Assembly: GCF_000024985.1 (NCBI RefSeq)
Contig: NC_013523.1
Span: forward strand, 248,001-312,000
From: Sphaerobacter thermophilus DSM 20745
GTDB lineage: Bacteria > Chloroflexota > Chloroflexia > Thermomicrobiales > Thermomicrobiaceae
Direction of reading: 5' to 3'
Length of the DNA stretch: 64,000 nt
Below, one piece after another: positions 22,208-30,216 of this stretch; the first letter of the stretch is position 1, and each line of letters begins with the position of its first letter. The notes under the pieces were generated by a model. It worked only from the letters and a program-made list of their open reading frames with translations, ran no database searches and was not told the DNA's origin. The position numbers and the translations under genes are program-made.

Positions 22208-22819
22208 TCATTGCTTCAGCGCCCAACGCAAATCGTTCGCAATTTGCTCCCCGGTCAAGCCGTACGGGAGCATCAGGCGGAGGTCGCCGTTGCGGTCGAG
22301 GACGAGCACCGTGGCGGTGTGGTCCACCAGATAGCCGCCCGCGCTGCCGCGCTCCTGCTTCTCGAAGTAGACGCCCATGCCGGTCGCCACCTCGCGGATG
22401 CGCTCGACGTCCCCGCCGAGCCCGACGAAGGATGGGTCGAAGCGGCTGACGTACTCCTGGGTGATCTCCGGCGTGTCGCGGTCGGGATCGACCGTGATCA
22501 TCACGACCTGCACGTCCTCGGCGCGCTTGCCGAGTTCCTTCAGAGCGCGGGCCACGTTGGCGAGCGTGGTCGGGCAGACATCGGGGCAGTAGGTGTAGCC
22601 GAAGTAGAGGACCACGACCTTGCCGCGGAAGTCGGCGAGCCGCACCTCGCTCCCATCGGCGCCGATCAGGGGCGCGTCGACGATCGGCAGCGGCGGGTCG
22701 ATCGCCGATCCGTGCAGGCTGCCCCCACCGAAGGGGAGCCAGCCGGCCGCGAACGCGCCGGCCGTGGCACCTCCCACCAGCACCAGCGCGGCAACGGTCA
22801 GGATGATCCAGCGTCTCAC
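22208..22819 (-). CDS. Sco1/SenC family copper/thioredoxin-like protein
   Basis: This is a 203-residue protein with an N-terminal membrane anchor or signal ('ILTVAALVLVGGATAGAFAAG') and a thioredoxin fold. It has the complete Sco copper site: 'YTYCPDVCPTTL' (CxxxC) and the distal His in 'YLVDHTATVLVLD'. It helps mature the CuA centre of cytochrome c oxidase. Its start follows the stop of the second Sco gene by 4 bases. Confidence 0.9.
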   Translation of the reverse strand: MRRWIILTVAALVLVGGATAGAFAAGWLPFGGGSLHGSAIDPPLPIVDAPLIGADGSEVRLADFRGKVVVLYFGYTYCPDVCPTTLANVARALKELGKRAEDVQVVMITVDPDRDTPEITQEYVSRFDPSFVGLGGDVERIREVATGMGVYFEKQERGSAGGYLVDHTATVLVLDRNGDLRLMLPYGLTGEQIANDLRWALKQ

Positions 22820-22823
22820 GGCA

Positions 22824-23483
22824 TCACCTCGTCCGGCAGACGAATAGATGGGTCGCCTCGTAGGCCAGGCGGGCCGGGCCGCGACTCTTGCGGGCCTCGT
22901 TGGCGACGATGCGAATATCGTTCACGATGTGCTCTGCGCGCGGCGGGCCGACCCGGTACTCGGCGCGCACCACGCCCCAGCCGTCGACAAGCACCAGCGT
23001 CGGGTCGAAGCGGAAGGAGCCATCGGGTTTCTGCTCGTAGAACACATTGAACCCGCGCCCGACGATCAACTTCATCAGGTCCGGGTCGCCCGTGGCGAAG
23101 GTCCAGCGAGTCGGATCGGCACCCGCAGCTTCAGCGGCTGCCTTGAGCGCCTCGACCGAATCGCGCTCCGGGTCGAAGGAGATGGTCACGAGGCGGACCG
23201 GTGGGTCATCCTCCGGTTCGGCAGCGAGCTGTTCCTGGACCTCGCGCATGGTGGCGGTGGTGCGGTTGCACGGCTCCTGGCACGACAGGTAGGTGAAGTC
23301 GAAGAGGACGATCGACCCGCGCAGGTCATCGCTGGTGAGCCGGTTGCCGTCCTGATCGGTCAGGGCGAAACCCGGCGCCGGCGCGATACGCGGGAGCACG
23401 CGGATCGGGCGCAACGACGCCAGGGCGACGATCACCACCGTCACCGCCAGGATAGATCCGTAGAGAATGGTCGTCCGCTTCAT
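22824..23483 (-). CDS. Sco-like protein lacking the copper-ligand histidine
   Basis: This is a 219-residue Sco-family thioredoxin-fold protein with one N-terminal membrane helix ('ILAVTVVIVALASL'). The cysteine pair is kept ('LSCQEPCNRTT', CxxxC), but the position of the distal His is Asp ('FRFDPTLVLVDGW'). It may therefore act as a thiol-disulphide reductase for its neighbour or for CuA rather than as a copper carrier; this is inference. ATG 23483 was chosen because the membrane helix follows directly; the open frame extends 17 codons upstream. Confidence 0.8.
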   Translation of the reverse strand: MKRTTILYGSILAVTVVIVALASLRPIRVLPRIAPAPGFALTDQDGNRLTSDDLRGSIVLFDFTYLSCQEPCNRTTATMREVQEQLAAEPEDDPPVRLVTISFDPERDSVEALKAAAEAAGADPTRWTFATGDPDLMKLIVGRGFNVFYEQKPDGSFRFDPTLVLVDGWGVVRAEYRVGPPRAEHIVNDIRIVANEARKSRGPARLAYEATHLFVCRTR

Positions 23484-23648
23484 CAACCTACCGCGACCCC
23501 GCGCGAGCCACTGCGTCCCCGCGCGCAGGGCCACTCGCCCGCCGGCCCGCTACCCATAACTGTACGGCGCGCGCAGCGGGGAACCGATAGCCCCTTGCGG
23601 GCCAGAAGGGTCAAAAGAGGGTCATACGGGTGCTGCACGAGTCGAATC

Positions 23649-24320
23649 CTACTCATCTCTGGCCTTCGGCGGGGGGATCAGACCGTGTGCCACAGCGTAG
23701 GCCGCTGCCTGGCGACGGCTGGAGAGCTGCAGCTTGGCGAGGATGTTCTTCAGGTGGTTCTTGACCGTGTGCTCGCTGATCGAGAGGCGCGCGGCGATCT
23801 CCTTGTTCGACAGCCGCAGCGCGACCAGCTCCAGCACCTCGACCTCGCGCGGGGAGAGCCCGCCGTCCGGCTCGAGGATCTCCGCCTGGCGCTCCAGGCG
23901 GGCGAACTCCTCCAGGATGCGCGCGGCCATGCGGCGGCTGATCGCCGCTTCCCCGCGCGCCAGCCCGCGGAGCTGATCCAGGAGCTCAGCGGAGCGGATG
24001 TTCTTGATCAGGTACCCCTGGGCCCCGGCCTTGATCGACTGGAAGAGCCGTTCGTGGTCGTCGTAGACGGTGAGCATCACAACGCGCACCTCGGGCAACT
24101 GGCGCTTGATCCGGCGCGTTGCCTCGATGCCGTCGATGCCGGGGAGGTCGATATCCATCAGCACGACGTCGGGCACCAGTTCCCGCGCGCGCTCGACGGC
24201 CTCCTCGCCGCTCGCCGCCTCGCCGACGACGGTGAAGTCCGGCTGGTACGAAAGCAAGCTGGCCAGCCCCTCACGGAAAAGGGCATGGTCGTCAACCAGC
24301 AGCAGCGAGATCTGCGACAC
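23649..24320 (-). CDS. NarL/LuxR-type response regulator
   Basis: This 223-residue regulator has an N-terminal receiver domain ('SLLLVDDHALFREGLASLL', phospho-acceptor Asp in 'VVLMDIDLPGIDGIEA', conserved Lys in 'GYLIKNIRS') and a C-terminal LuxR helix-turn-helix ('LSPREVEVLELVALRLSNKE' and 'ISEHTVKNHLKNILAKL'). The GTG start at 24320 lies inside the 3' end of the kinase gene (29-base overlap). It is the partner of the upstream histidine kinase. The copper cluster begins 165 bases downstream on the same strand and may be a target. Confidence 0.9.
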   Translation of the reverse strand: MSQISLLLVDDHALFREGLASLLSYQPDFTVVGEAASGEEAVERARELVPDVVLMDIDLPGIDGIEATRRIKRQLPEVRVVMLTVYDDHERLFQSIKAGAQGYLIKNIRSAELLDQLRGLARGEAAISRRMAARILEEFARLERQAEILEPDGGLSPREVEVLELVALRLSNKEIAARLSISEHTVKNHLKNILAKLQLSSRRQAAAYAVAHGLIPPPKARDE

Positions 24321-25662
24321 GATGAGACACCCCTGTCGTCGGGAGCGGCGCGCGGAGTGTGATCCGCGTCCCGCTCCCGGGCTGGCTTTCGATCTGGAGC
24401 GTGCCACCCAGGCTCTCCGCACGCTCCCGCATGGTGAGCAGGCCGAAGTGGTGGCCCTGACGGTTGGCCGATGACGGATCGAAGCCCCGCCCGTCGTCGG
24501 CCACGGTGAGGATCAGGTCTCCCTCCTCGACGGTGCAGCGAACGCGGACGCTGCGCGCGTCGGCGTGCTTGCGCACGTTGCTCAGCGCCTCCTGCGCGAT
24601 ACGAATGACCTGCAACTCGGAGGCGCGAGGCAGCGCCCCGGGCGGCAGGTCGTCGATCTCGAGCGTGACATCCAGGTCGGTCTGCTCGGCGAAGTCGTCG
24701 AGGTACGTGCGCAGCCAGGCCGCCAGGCCGGGCGCGCCGTCGGTTACCAGCCGCAGCCCCAGGATCTGCTCCCGCACATCGGTGTAGGCGCTCTCGGCCG
24801 CCTGGCGCATCGTCTCGATCTCCGCGCGGGCGGTGTCCGCCGCACCCGCGGCGAGCAGGCCATCGACCGTGCCCAGCTTGACCAGGACGTAGGCGAGCAT
24901 CTGCGCCACGCCGTCGTGCATCTCCCGCGCGATCCGGCCGCGCTCCTCGACGACTGCCGCCTCGTGCACCTGCTGGTGGAGGCGCGCGTTCTCGATCGCC
25001 ATCCCCAGCGTGTCGCCGATGGCCCGCAGCAGGCGCTGATCTGCCCTGGAGAACTCGCCCCGGGAGCGCGTCAGCCGCAGCGTCCCGTGGCGGTGGCCGC
25101 GGGCCTGGAGCGGCACGCGCATCTCCCCCGCTGCCAGGCTCGTCCCGTCATCCGGCACATCCCCAGTGCCGGCGACGACCGGCTCCGTCAGGTCGATGCG
25201 GACGGAATCTGCCGGGAAGAGCCGCTGGAGAGTCTCCTCCGCCTGGGCGACGATGTCCCCGACCCGGAGCGACGCCCCGGCGGACGCAGCCACGGCGTTG
25301 AGCGCCGCCAGCTCCGCGTTGCGGCGCAGCAGCCGGCGTTGCATGTGCTCGATCACCCCGAAGACGAGGTGGCTGAAGCCGAACGCGAGCCCGAAGGCCA
25401 GCAATCCGACAATCAGGTTTCCGATGTCGAGCGGGATTGCCGGCAACCGTCCGGTCGCGCCGTGCTCCCGCAGGAACGGCTCGACCACCTGGTGCCGCGT
25501 GCTTTCCAAGACGAAGATGAAGACGCCAGGGACGACGACGGTGATCCACTTCAGCAGCCGCAGCCTGCGGGCGAACGGCGGTGTGGGCTCCAGCGGCACC
25601 GGCCCGTCGCCGCGGGCTGTTGCCGCTCCGCCCTGTCGCTCACCCGTGTTGCTGCGTGCCAT
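24292..25662 (-). CDS. Sensor histidine kinase, HisKA_3 type with GAF domain
   Basis: This is a 456-residue protein. Two membrane segments lie near the N-terminus ('ITVVVPGVFIFVLE' and 'LIVGLLAFGLAFGFSHLVF'). A GAF-like region follows, then the HisKA_3 box 'RIAREMHDGVAQMLAYVLVK' with the phospho-acceptor His. The HATPase domain has 'QEALSNVRKHADA' (N-box) and 'VADDGRGFD' plus 'HFGLLTMRERAESLGG' (G-boxes). It phosphorylates the response regulator gene that it overlaps. ATG 25662 was chosen by the ribosome site GGGAAG and the absence of protein-like sequence before it. The signal is unknown. Confidence 0.9.
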   Translation of the reverse strand: MARSNTGERQGGAATARGDGPVPLEPTPPFARRLRLLKWITVVVPGVFIFVLESTRHQVVEPFLREHGATGRLPAIPLDIGNLIVGLLAFGLAFGFSHLVFGVIEHMQRRLLRRNAELAALNAVAASAGASLRVGDIVAQAEETLQRLFPADSVRIDLTEPVVAGTGDVPDDGTSLAAGEMRVPLQARGHRHGTLRLTRSRGEFSRADQRLLRAIGDTLGMAIENARLHQQVHEAAVVEERGRIAREMHDGVAQMLAYVLVKLGTVDGLLAAGAADTARAEIETMRQAAESAYTDVREQILGLRLVTDGAPGLAAWLRTYLDDFAEQTDLDVTLEIDDLPPGALPRASELQVIRIAQEALSNVRKHADARSVRVRCTVEEGDLILTVADDGRGFDPSSANRQGHHFGLLTMRERAESLGGTLQIESQPGSGTRITLRAPLPTTGVSHRVADLAAAG

Positions 25663-25775
25663 GTCGCTTCCCTGCTCCGTCGCTCGCTGCCACCGCTCTT
25701 CATTATAGGAAATGTCCTCCAACGCCGTCGGCGGGCGGCATGTTGGCCAGCTCTTGCCGCGTAGGATGTCAGCGT

Positions 25776-26966
25776 TCACCCTTTCGTGCAGAGGCGGGCG
25801 TACACCGCATCCAGTTCGGCCGCGATGGCGCGCCACTGGTAGCGCTCGCGCACGAGGGCGTAGGCACGGTCGGCCAGGGCCTGCCGGAGGGTCGCGTCGG
25901 CCGCGAGGCGGGTGATGGCGGCGGCGATGGCGTCCGGTGTGTCGGCCAGCAGGAGGTGCTCGCCGTCCTTGGCGTCGATCCCGGCGGCGCCGAGGCGGGT
26001 GGAGACGACCGGGCGGCCCATGGCGAAGGCTTCCAGGATCTTCAGCCGGGTCCCGCCCCCGGCCCGCAGCGGGACGACGACCGTCCCGGCGCGTTCGACC
26101 CAGGGACGGACGTCGGGAACCGTGCCGGTGACGTAGACGCCGGGCACAGTGCCGAGCGCCAGGACGTCGGGCGGCGGGTCGGCGCCGACGATGGTGAAGG
26201 TCGCGGTCGGCAGCGCAGCGCGGACGCGCGGGAAGACGTGCTCGACGAACCAGCGGGCTGCGTCGGCGTTCGGCCGGTAGCGCATTGCGCCGACGAAGAC
26301 GAGCGCGGTCGGGTCGGCCTGGTCGAGCGGGAAGCGAGGGAAGCGGTCGAGGTCGACACCGTTGGGGACGACTGCCACCTCACGGCCGGTGGCGGCCCGC
26401 ACCACGGCGGCATCGGCGGCCGACGTGGCGACGCAGGCCGTGGCGCGTTGCCAGGCAGCGACCTCTTCGCGGCGGAACTTGCGGTACTCGATCTGATTGA
26501 AGATCCGGCGTGGCAGGGATCCCTGCACGGCGGCCTGCCGCAGCACGTCGTACTCCACGTTATGGACGTCGAGCACGACCGGCACACCAGGCGGCACCCG
26601 GTAGCCGCCCATCTGCGAGAACTCGATCTGGATCAGGTCGAACCGCTCATCGCGCGTCAGCCGATCGAGGGTGCGCTGCATCGCCGGATGATGGTAGAGG
26701 GCGTGCTGGAACGAGCGGCGGGAGAGGAGCGAGCGGACCTGCCCCAGGCGTTTGCGCCCGCCCGGCGGCTGGCGAGCGGTCAGCGGCACCGGCACCGGCA
26801 CGATCCGCGCCGGGAGACAACCGGGCGGCGTCTCGCCGGGGCCGGCGAGGCTGAGGACCACCACCTCGTGGCGCGCGGCTACCTCCTGGATCAGGTGGAA
26901 CATCCGCGCCGCGCCGCCGAAGTCGGGCGGGTCGGGCAGGTATGGTGTCAGGAAGAGGATGCGCAT
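25776..26966 (-). CDS. Glycosyltransferase family 4 protein
   Basis: This is a 396-residue GT-B glycosyltransferase. The N-terminal Rossmann domain starts 'MRILFLTPYLPDPPDFGGAA' with the glycine loop. The C-terminal donor-binding domain has 'VVPNGVDLDRF', 'LVFVGAMRYRPNADAARWFV' and the E-x7-E signature region 'GGTRLKILEAFAMGRPVVST'. It transfers a nucleotide-activated sugar, probably in envelope polysaccharide synthesis. ATG 26966 fits the family start. It is divergent from the APH-like gene and separated by 113 bases from the kinase gene. Confidence 0.85.
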   Translation of the reverse strand: MRILFLTPYLPDPPDFGGAARMFHLIQEVAARHEVVVLSLAGPGETPPGCLPARIVPVPVPLTARQPPGGRKRLGQVRSLLSRRSFQHALYHHPAMQRTLDRLTRDERFDLIQIEFSQMGGYRVPPGVPVVLDVHNVEYDVLRQAAVQGSLPRRIFNQIEYRKFRREEVAAWQRATACVATSAADAAVVRAATGREVAVVPNGVDLDRFPRFPLDQADPTALVFVGAMRYRPNADAARWFVEHVFPRVRAALPTATFTIVGADPPPDVLALGTVPGVYVTGTVPDVRPWVERAGTVVVPLRAGGGTRLKILEAFAMGRPVVSTRLGAAGIDAKDGEHLLLADTPDAIAAAITRLAADATLRQALADRAYALVRERYQWRAIAAELDAVYARLCTKG

Positions 26967-27134
26967 GCTCGGCACGCTCCGAGGTTCGTTGCCGCCCGGC
27001 CCTAGCCCCGGGCGCGACCCGGCAGGGATGATAGCAGGTCACATCCGCCGCCCGGTCGGGCTCCACGGGGATCGATGTCGCGCCGTGGGTGTATCCTCGG
27101 TGGCAGCCGCGCGAGCGGCGGAGAGGAGGCGCAC

Positions 27135-28088
27135 GTGTCGGAGCAGGTCGTGGCCGCAGTGGTGGAGGCGGTGCGGCGTCGGCATCCGGACGCGGTGCAG
27201 GTCGAGGCGCGCGCCGTTGAGCCGCAGGCCGAGGGTGGGTCCGGGTCGCTGCTGGCGGTCGAAGTGACCTGGCTGGCGGGCGGGGAACAGCAGGCAGCGT
27301 GGTTCGCCGCCAAGCCGGACGAGGCCGGGGCAGAGCGACGGATCCTCGCAGCGCTGGCCGAGACGAACGTGTCCGTGCCGCGTCTGGTCGAGGGTGATCC
27401 CGACTCACCGGTCCTCATCATGGAGCACCTGCCAGGCCGCCCGGCTGACGAGGTGCTGCGGGCCGCGGGGATGCGTTGGGAGGTGAGTGCGCTCGCCTTC
27501 ACCGTGGCGCGGGCGCTGGCGGAGATCCATGCCCTGCAGTGGACGCAGGTAGCCCCGTGGCTGGCCGCCCCCGAGGCGTTGCCGGAGGACGTGGTGGACG
27601 ACCAGGTCCAGGCTCGCTGGGAGCGATGGGAGGAGCGCATCGCGGCCCTCCCTGCTGGTGCGCGCTCGCCGTTCTCAGCGGCGCTCGCGTGGCTTGACCT
27701 CCGCCGCCCGGTGGAAGTATCAGTGTGCCTGTGCCATGGCGATTTCCGGCTGGCGAATGTGCTGCTCGTCGATGACGAGGTCAGCGGCATTGTCGGATGG
27801 AGCGCGGCGCGGGTGGCCGACGCGTCCGAAGACGTCGCTACGCTGGCGGTCGACCTTGGCGGGCTGGGTCTGCCGGTGGACACGGCTGAGTTGTTCATGC
27901 AGGCGCTGCTCGGGTTCTACCTCCAGGAGTCGCCGCGCTATCTGATGAATCTGCCGTTCTCGACGGTCGCCCTGCTCCTGGACCGTGCCCTGGACGCGGT
28001 CGAAGCGGGGGATCCATCCGCGCCGGACGCTCTGGCAGCGATGCAGCGGGCGATGGCTGGTGGTGGCCAGGTACCGTGGCGAACGTGA
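27135..28088 (+). CDS. Aminoglycoside-phosphotransferase-like protein with altered metal site
   Basis: This 317-residue protein belongs to the APH/choline-kinase fold family. It has a putative ATP-site Lys ('WFAAKPDEAGAERRILAAL'), 'VLIMEHLPGRPADEVL' (hinge) and the catalytic loop 'CLCHGDFRLANVLL' (HGDxxxxN). The expected 'I-D-W-E' magnesium motif reads 'GIVGWSAARVAD', with Gly in place of Asp, so normal kinase chemistry is doubtful. GTG 27135 was chosen because GAGAGGAGG lies 5 bases upstream. It is followed by the zinc-protease-like gene, 8 bases after its stop. The substrate is unknown. Confidence 0.7.
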   Translation: MSEQVVAAVVEAVRRRHPDAVQVEARAVEPQAEGGSGSLLAVEVTWLAGGEQQAAWFAAKPDEAGAERRILAALAETNVSVPRLVEGDPDSPVLIMEHLPGRPADEVLRAAGMRWEVSALAFTVARALAEIHALQWTQVAPWLAAPEALPEDVVDDQVQARWERWEERIAALPAGARSPFSAALAWLDLRRPVEVSVCLCHGDFRLANVLLVDDEVSGIVGWSAARVADASEDVATLAVDLGGLGLPVDTAELFMQALLGFYLQESPRYLMNLPFSTVALLLDRALDAVEAGDPSAPDALAAMQRAMAGGGQVPWRT

Positions 28089-28096
28089 GTGGTGGC

Positions 28097-28762
28097 ATGA
28101 CGAGCGAAGGATCGAGCCCCGACCGCAAAGAGCGCTCCCCAATTCCGCCCATCTGGTTCTCCATCGGAGACCCGCCACGCCGCGAGCCGCCGGTGGTGCC
28201 GGGCTACCGGCTGGCGGTGTGGGAACAAGTACCGCTGGTCCGCGCGAACGTGCTCGGCTGCCTTTCACTGCCGGTGTGGTTCATCTTCTTCTCGTGGATC
28301 GCCGCAATGGTCAGCAGGCGATCCGAGTACACGATCGTCTTCACCCTCCCGTCCTTCGTGGTGGGACTGCTCCTGGTGGTAGTAGGAGTGCCGTTGGTGC
28401 ACGAAGCCGTGCACGGCATCGTGGCGCTCCTCCTTGGTGCACGCCCGAGCTTCGGGGTCGGTGCCGGGTTCGCCTACACGACCTTTCGCGAATCGGTCGG
28501 GCGTTCGGGCTATGCCGCGGTCGCTTTGGCTCCGCTCATCGTCATCTCGTTCGCGGGGATCGCCGCCGTAGCCGTGTGGCCGGAGCATACCGAGTTGATT
28601 CTGTTCGTCGTGGTCGTGAACGCCGCGGGGGCGATCGGGGACCTCTGGATGACCTGGCGCCTGCGCGACGTCCCGCCCAATGCGCGCCTCTACGACCTCG
28701 CGGACGGGTTTGCCGCACTGGTGCCCGAGGAAGCGCCGTCTCAGGTCGGCGCTGAAGCCTGA
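28097..28762 (+). CDS. DUF3267-like membrane zinc metalloprotease
   Basis: This is a 221-residue membrane protein with four hydrophobic segments. The zinc-protease signature HEAVH (HExxH) lies in 'VGVPLVHEAVHGIVALLLGA', and the third ligand may come from 'VVVNAAGAIGDLWMTW' (NxxxxxxD), as in site-2-protease-like DUF3267 proteins. The target is unknown. Start choice is uncertain: ATG 28097 leaves 8 bases after the previous stop, while GTG 28076 or 28085 would overlap it. It ends before a strong hairpin between convergent genes. Confidence 0.7.
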   Translation: MTSEGSSPDRKERSPIPPIWFSIGDPPRREPPVVPGYRLAVWEQVPLVRANVLGCLSLPVWFIFFSWIAAMVSRRSEYTIVFTLPSFVVGLLLVVVGVPLVHEAVHGIVALLLGARPSFGVGAGFAYTTFRESVGRSGYAAVALAPLIVISFAGIAAVAVWPEHTELILFVVVVNAAGAIGDLWMTWRLRDVPPNARLYDLADGFAALVPEEAPSQVGAEA

Positions 28763-28888
28763 GCCGCGGTCCAGCCCAGCGCCGGCTATATCTGGCATCC
28801 CAAAGCCAAGAAGTCCAGCCAAAACCTCGGACTACGCACCCGGGGCCCCGGGCATCTTTGGAGCCGGCCCGCTCGACGGTCCCGGAAA

Positions 28889-28920
28889 CGTTCGAGCGCC
28901 GTGGGGGCGGCGCTCGAACG
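28889..28920. terminator. Hairpin between convergent genes
   Basis: A perfect 13-bp stem (CGTTCGAGCGCCG / CGGCGCTCGAACG) with a 6-base loop lies between the protease-like gene (plus) and DAHP synthase (minus). It could serve both strands; there is no U-run. The remainder of the gap 28763-28953 shows nothing else. Confidence 0.6.
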
Positions 28921-28953
28921 GGACACGAGGAGGAGTAGACCTGGTAGGCGTGG

Positions 28954-29982
28954 TCAGGCAGTGACGGCCAGCTCCGGCGTGAGGGCCGAGTGGATGGCCC
29001 GGGCCCGGGCGGCGATGGAGGCCAGTGTGTCGGGCGTGATCGACTGCGGACCGTCACACAGGGCGTCGTCAGGATCGGGTACGGCTTCGATGATCAGGCC
29101 ATGGGCTCCCGCGGCGATGCCAGCCAGGGCCATCGAGGCCACCAGGTCACGGCGCCCGGTGCCGTGGCTGGGGTCGACGATGATCGGCAGGTGGCTGAGC
29201 TGGCGGATGAGCGGGACCGCGTTCAGGTCAAGGGTGAAGCGGGTGGAGGGGTCGAAGCTGCGGATACCGCGTTCGCAGAGGATGACGCGGTCGTTGCCGC
29301 CGGCCAGGATGTACTCGGCCGAGAGCAGCCACTCCTCGATGGTGGCGGCGAAGCCGCGCTTGAGGAGGACGGGGCGATTGACGCGGGCGACGCGCTTGAG
29401 GAGCGGAAAGTTCGCCATGTTGCGGCTGCCGATCTGGAGGACATCGGCGTACTCGGCGACGAGCTCGACCTGATCCGGCTCCATCACCTCGCTGACGACC
29501 GGCATGCCGGTGGCGGCACCGGCCTCAGCGAGCAGGCGCAGGCCCTCCTCGCCGAGCCCCTGGAAGCTGTAGGGGGACGTGCGGGGCTTGAACGCGCCGC
29601 CGCGGAGCATCACCGCACCCGCTGCCCGAACCGCCTCCGCGGCCCGCAGCATCTGCTCGCGGCTCTCGACGGTACACGGCCCGGCGATGATGACCGGCTC
29701 CGGCCCGCCGATGCGGACGTTCCCGACCTGCACGACGGTCCCGGACGGGCGCGCCTCGCGCGCCGCCAGCCGGTAGGGGCGGGGCGAATCGAGAACATCC
29801 GCGACGCCCGGCAGGCTGCAGAGGGTCGGGCCGAGGTCTTCCGGGATCTGCCGGCCGTTGACACCGATGACCGGCGCGCCGCTCGAGGCGATCAGGTGGA
29901 CCTCGAAGCCCCTCGACCGCAAGTGTTCTGCAACCGATCTGGCCGCTTCCGTATCAGCGCCCTGCTGCATCCGTACGATCAT
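28954..29982 (-). CDS. aroF: 3-deoxy-7-phosphoheptulonate (DAHP) synthase
   Basis: This is a 342-residue enzyme of type I-beta (Thermotoga/Bacillus-like). It condenses PEP and erythrose-4-phosphate, the first step of the shikimate pathway. An N-terminal ferredoxin-like regulatory domain (about residues 1-70) precedes the barrel. The barrel contains 'IIAGPCTVESREQML', 'GGAFKPRTSPYSFQGLGEEG', 'LQIGSRNMANFPLLK', 'VLLKRGFAATIEEWLLSAEY' and 'PIIVDPSHGTGRRDLV', which carry the PEP- and metal-binding residues. It is monocistronic. Its 5' region holds a promoter, an aromatic-rich leader ORF, a long hairpin and an intrinsic terminator, so expression is very probably attenuated by aromatic amino-acid supply in addition to feedback inhibition. 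The symbol is a family label. Confidence 0.9.
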   Translation of the reverse strand: MIVRMQQGADTEAARSVAEHLRSRGFEVHLIASSGAPVIGVNGRQIPEDLGPTLCSLPGVADVLDSPRPYRLAAREARPSGTVVQVGNVRIGGPEPVIIAGPCTVESREQMLRAAEAVRAAGAVMLRGGAFKPRTSPYSFQGLGEEGLRLLAEAGAATGMPVVSEVMEPDQVELVAEYADVLQIGSRNMANFPLLKRVARVNRPVLLKRGFAATIEEWLLSAEYILAGGNDRVILCERGIRSFDPSTRFTLDLNAVPLIRQLSHLPIIVDPSHGTGRRDLVASMALAGIAAGAHGLIIEAVPDPDDALCDGPQSITPDTLASIAARARAIHSALTPELAVTA

Positions 29983-30039
29983 CGCCCGCGTTCCCTTCCG
30001 CCCGAGCTCACCGCCATCCGCGCCCGGATTCCGACAAAC

Positions 30040-30066
30040 AAAAAAGCAGAGGTGATTACCTCTGCT
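30040..30066 (-). terminator. Intrinsic terminator of the DAHP-synthase leader (attenuator)
   Basis: On the minus strand AGCAGAGGT (30066-30058) pairs with ACCTCTGCT (30053-30045) around a 4-base loop, followed directly by a run of T. It lies 58 bases upstream of the DAHP synthase start codon and downstream of the leader ORF, so it would end transcription before the structural gene. Confidence 0.85.
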
Positions 30067-30140
30067 CCCCTCCGACGTTGCTTGGTGGTTACGCGGCTAC
30101 CGGATCAACACCGATTGCCCCACCAGCAACGCCGGAGGGG
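30067..30140 (-). promoter_or_regulatory. Long leader hairpin abutting the terminator
   Basis: The RNA segments from 30140-30120 and 30088-30067 are complementary over about 21 bp with one G-U pair and one bulge. The 5' arm begins immediately after the aromatic codon run and the loop holds the leader stop codon (30097). Ribosome position would therefore decide whether this hairpin forms. It touches the terminator stem without a gap. Confidence 0.75.
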
Positions 30141-30207
30141 TAAAGTAAAAGTAGTACCAGTCCTGGTACTCGTATCGGTGTTGGTCGCAGTCAGTCCGCG
30201 TATCCAT
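30097..30207 (-). CDS. 36-residue aromatic-rich leader peptide of DAHP synthase
   Basis: This short ORF starts with ATG at 30207 and ends with TAG at 30097-30099. Residues 11-22 read RYEYQDWYYFYF: eight of twelve are Tyr, Phe or Trp, covering all three end products of the pathway. The rest (TPPALLVGQSVLIR) is encoded inside the long hairpin. No Shine-Dalgarno sequence is present. The predicted -10 box ends about ten bases before the ATG, so the mRNA may be leaderless or nearly so. By analogy with trp and phe leaders, slow decoding of these codons should prevent termination; the exact antiterminator is not resolved from sequence. Confidence 0.85.
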   Translation of the reverse strand: MDTRTDCDQHRYEYQDWYYFYFTPPALLVGQSVLIR

Positions 30208-30216
30208 AGTGTGGCC

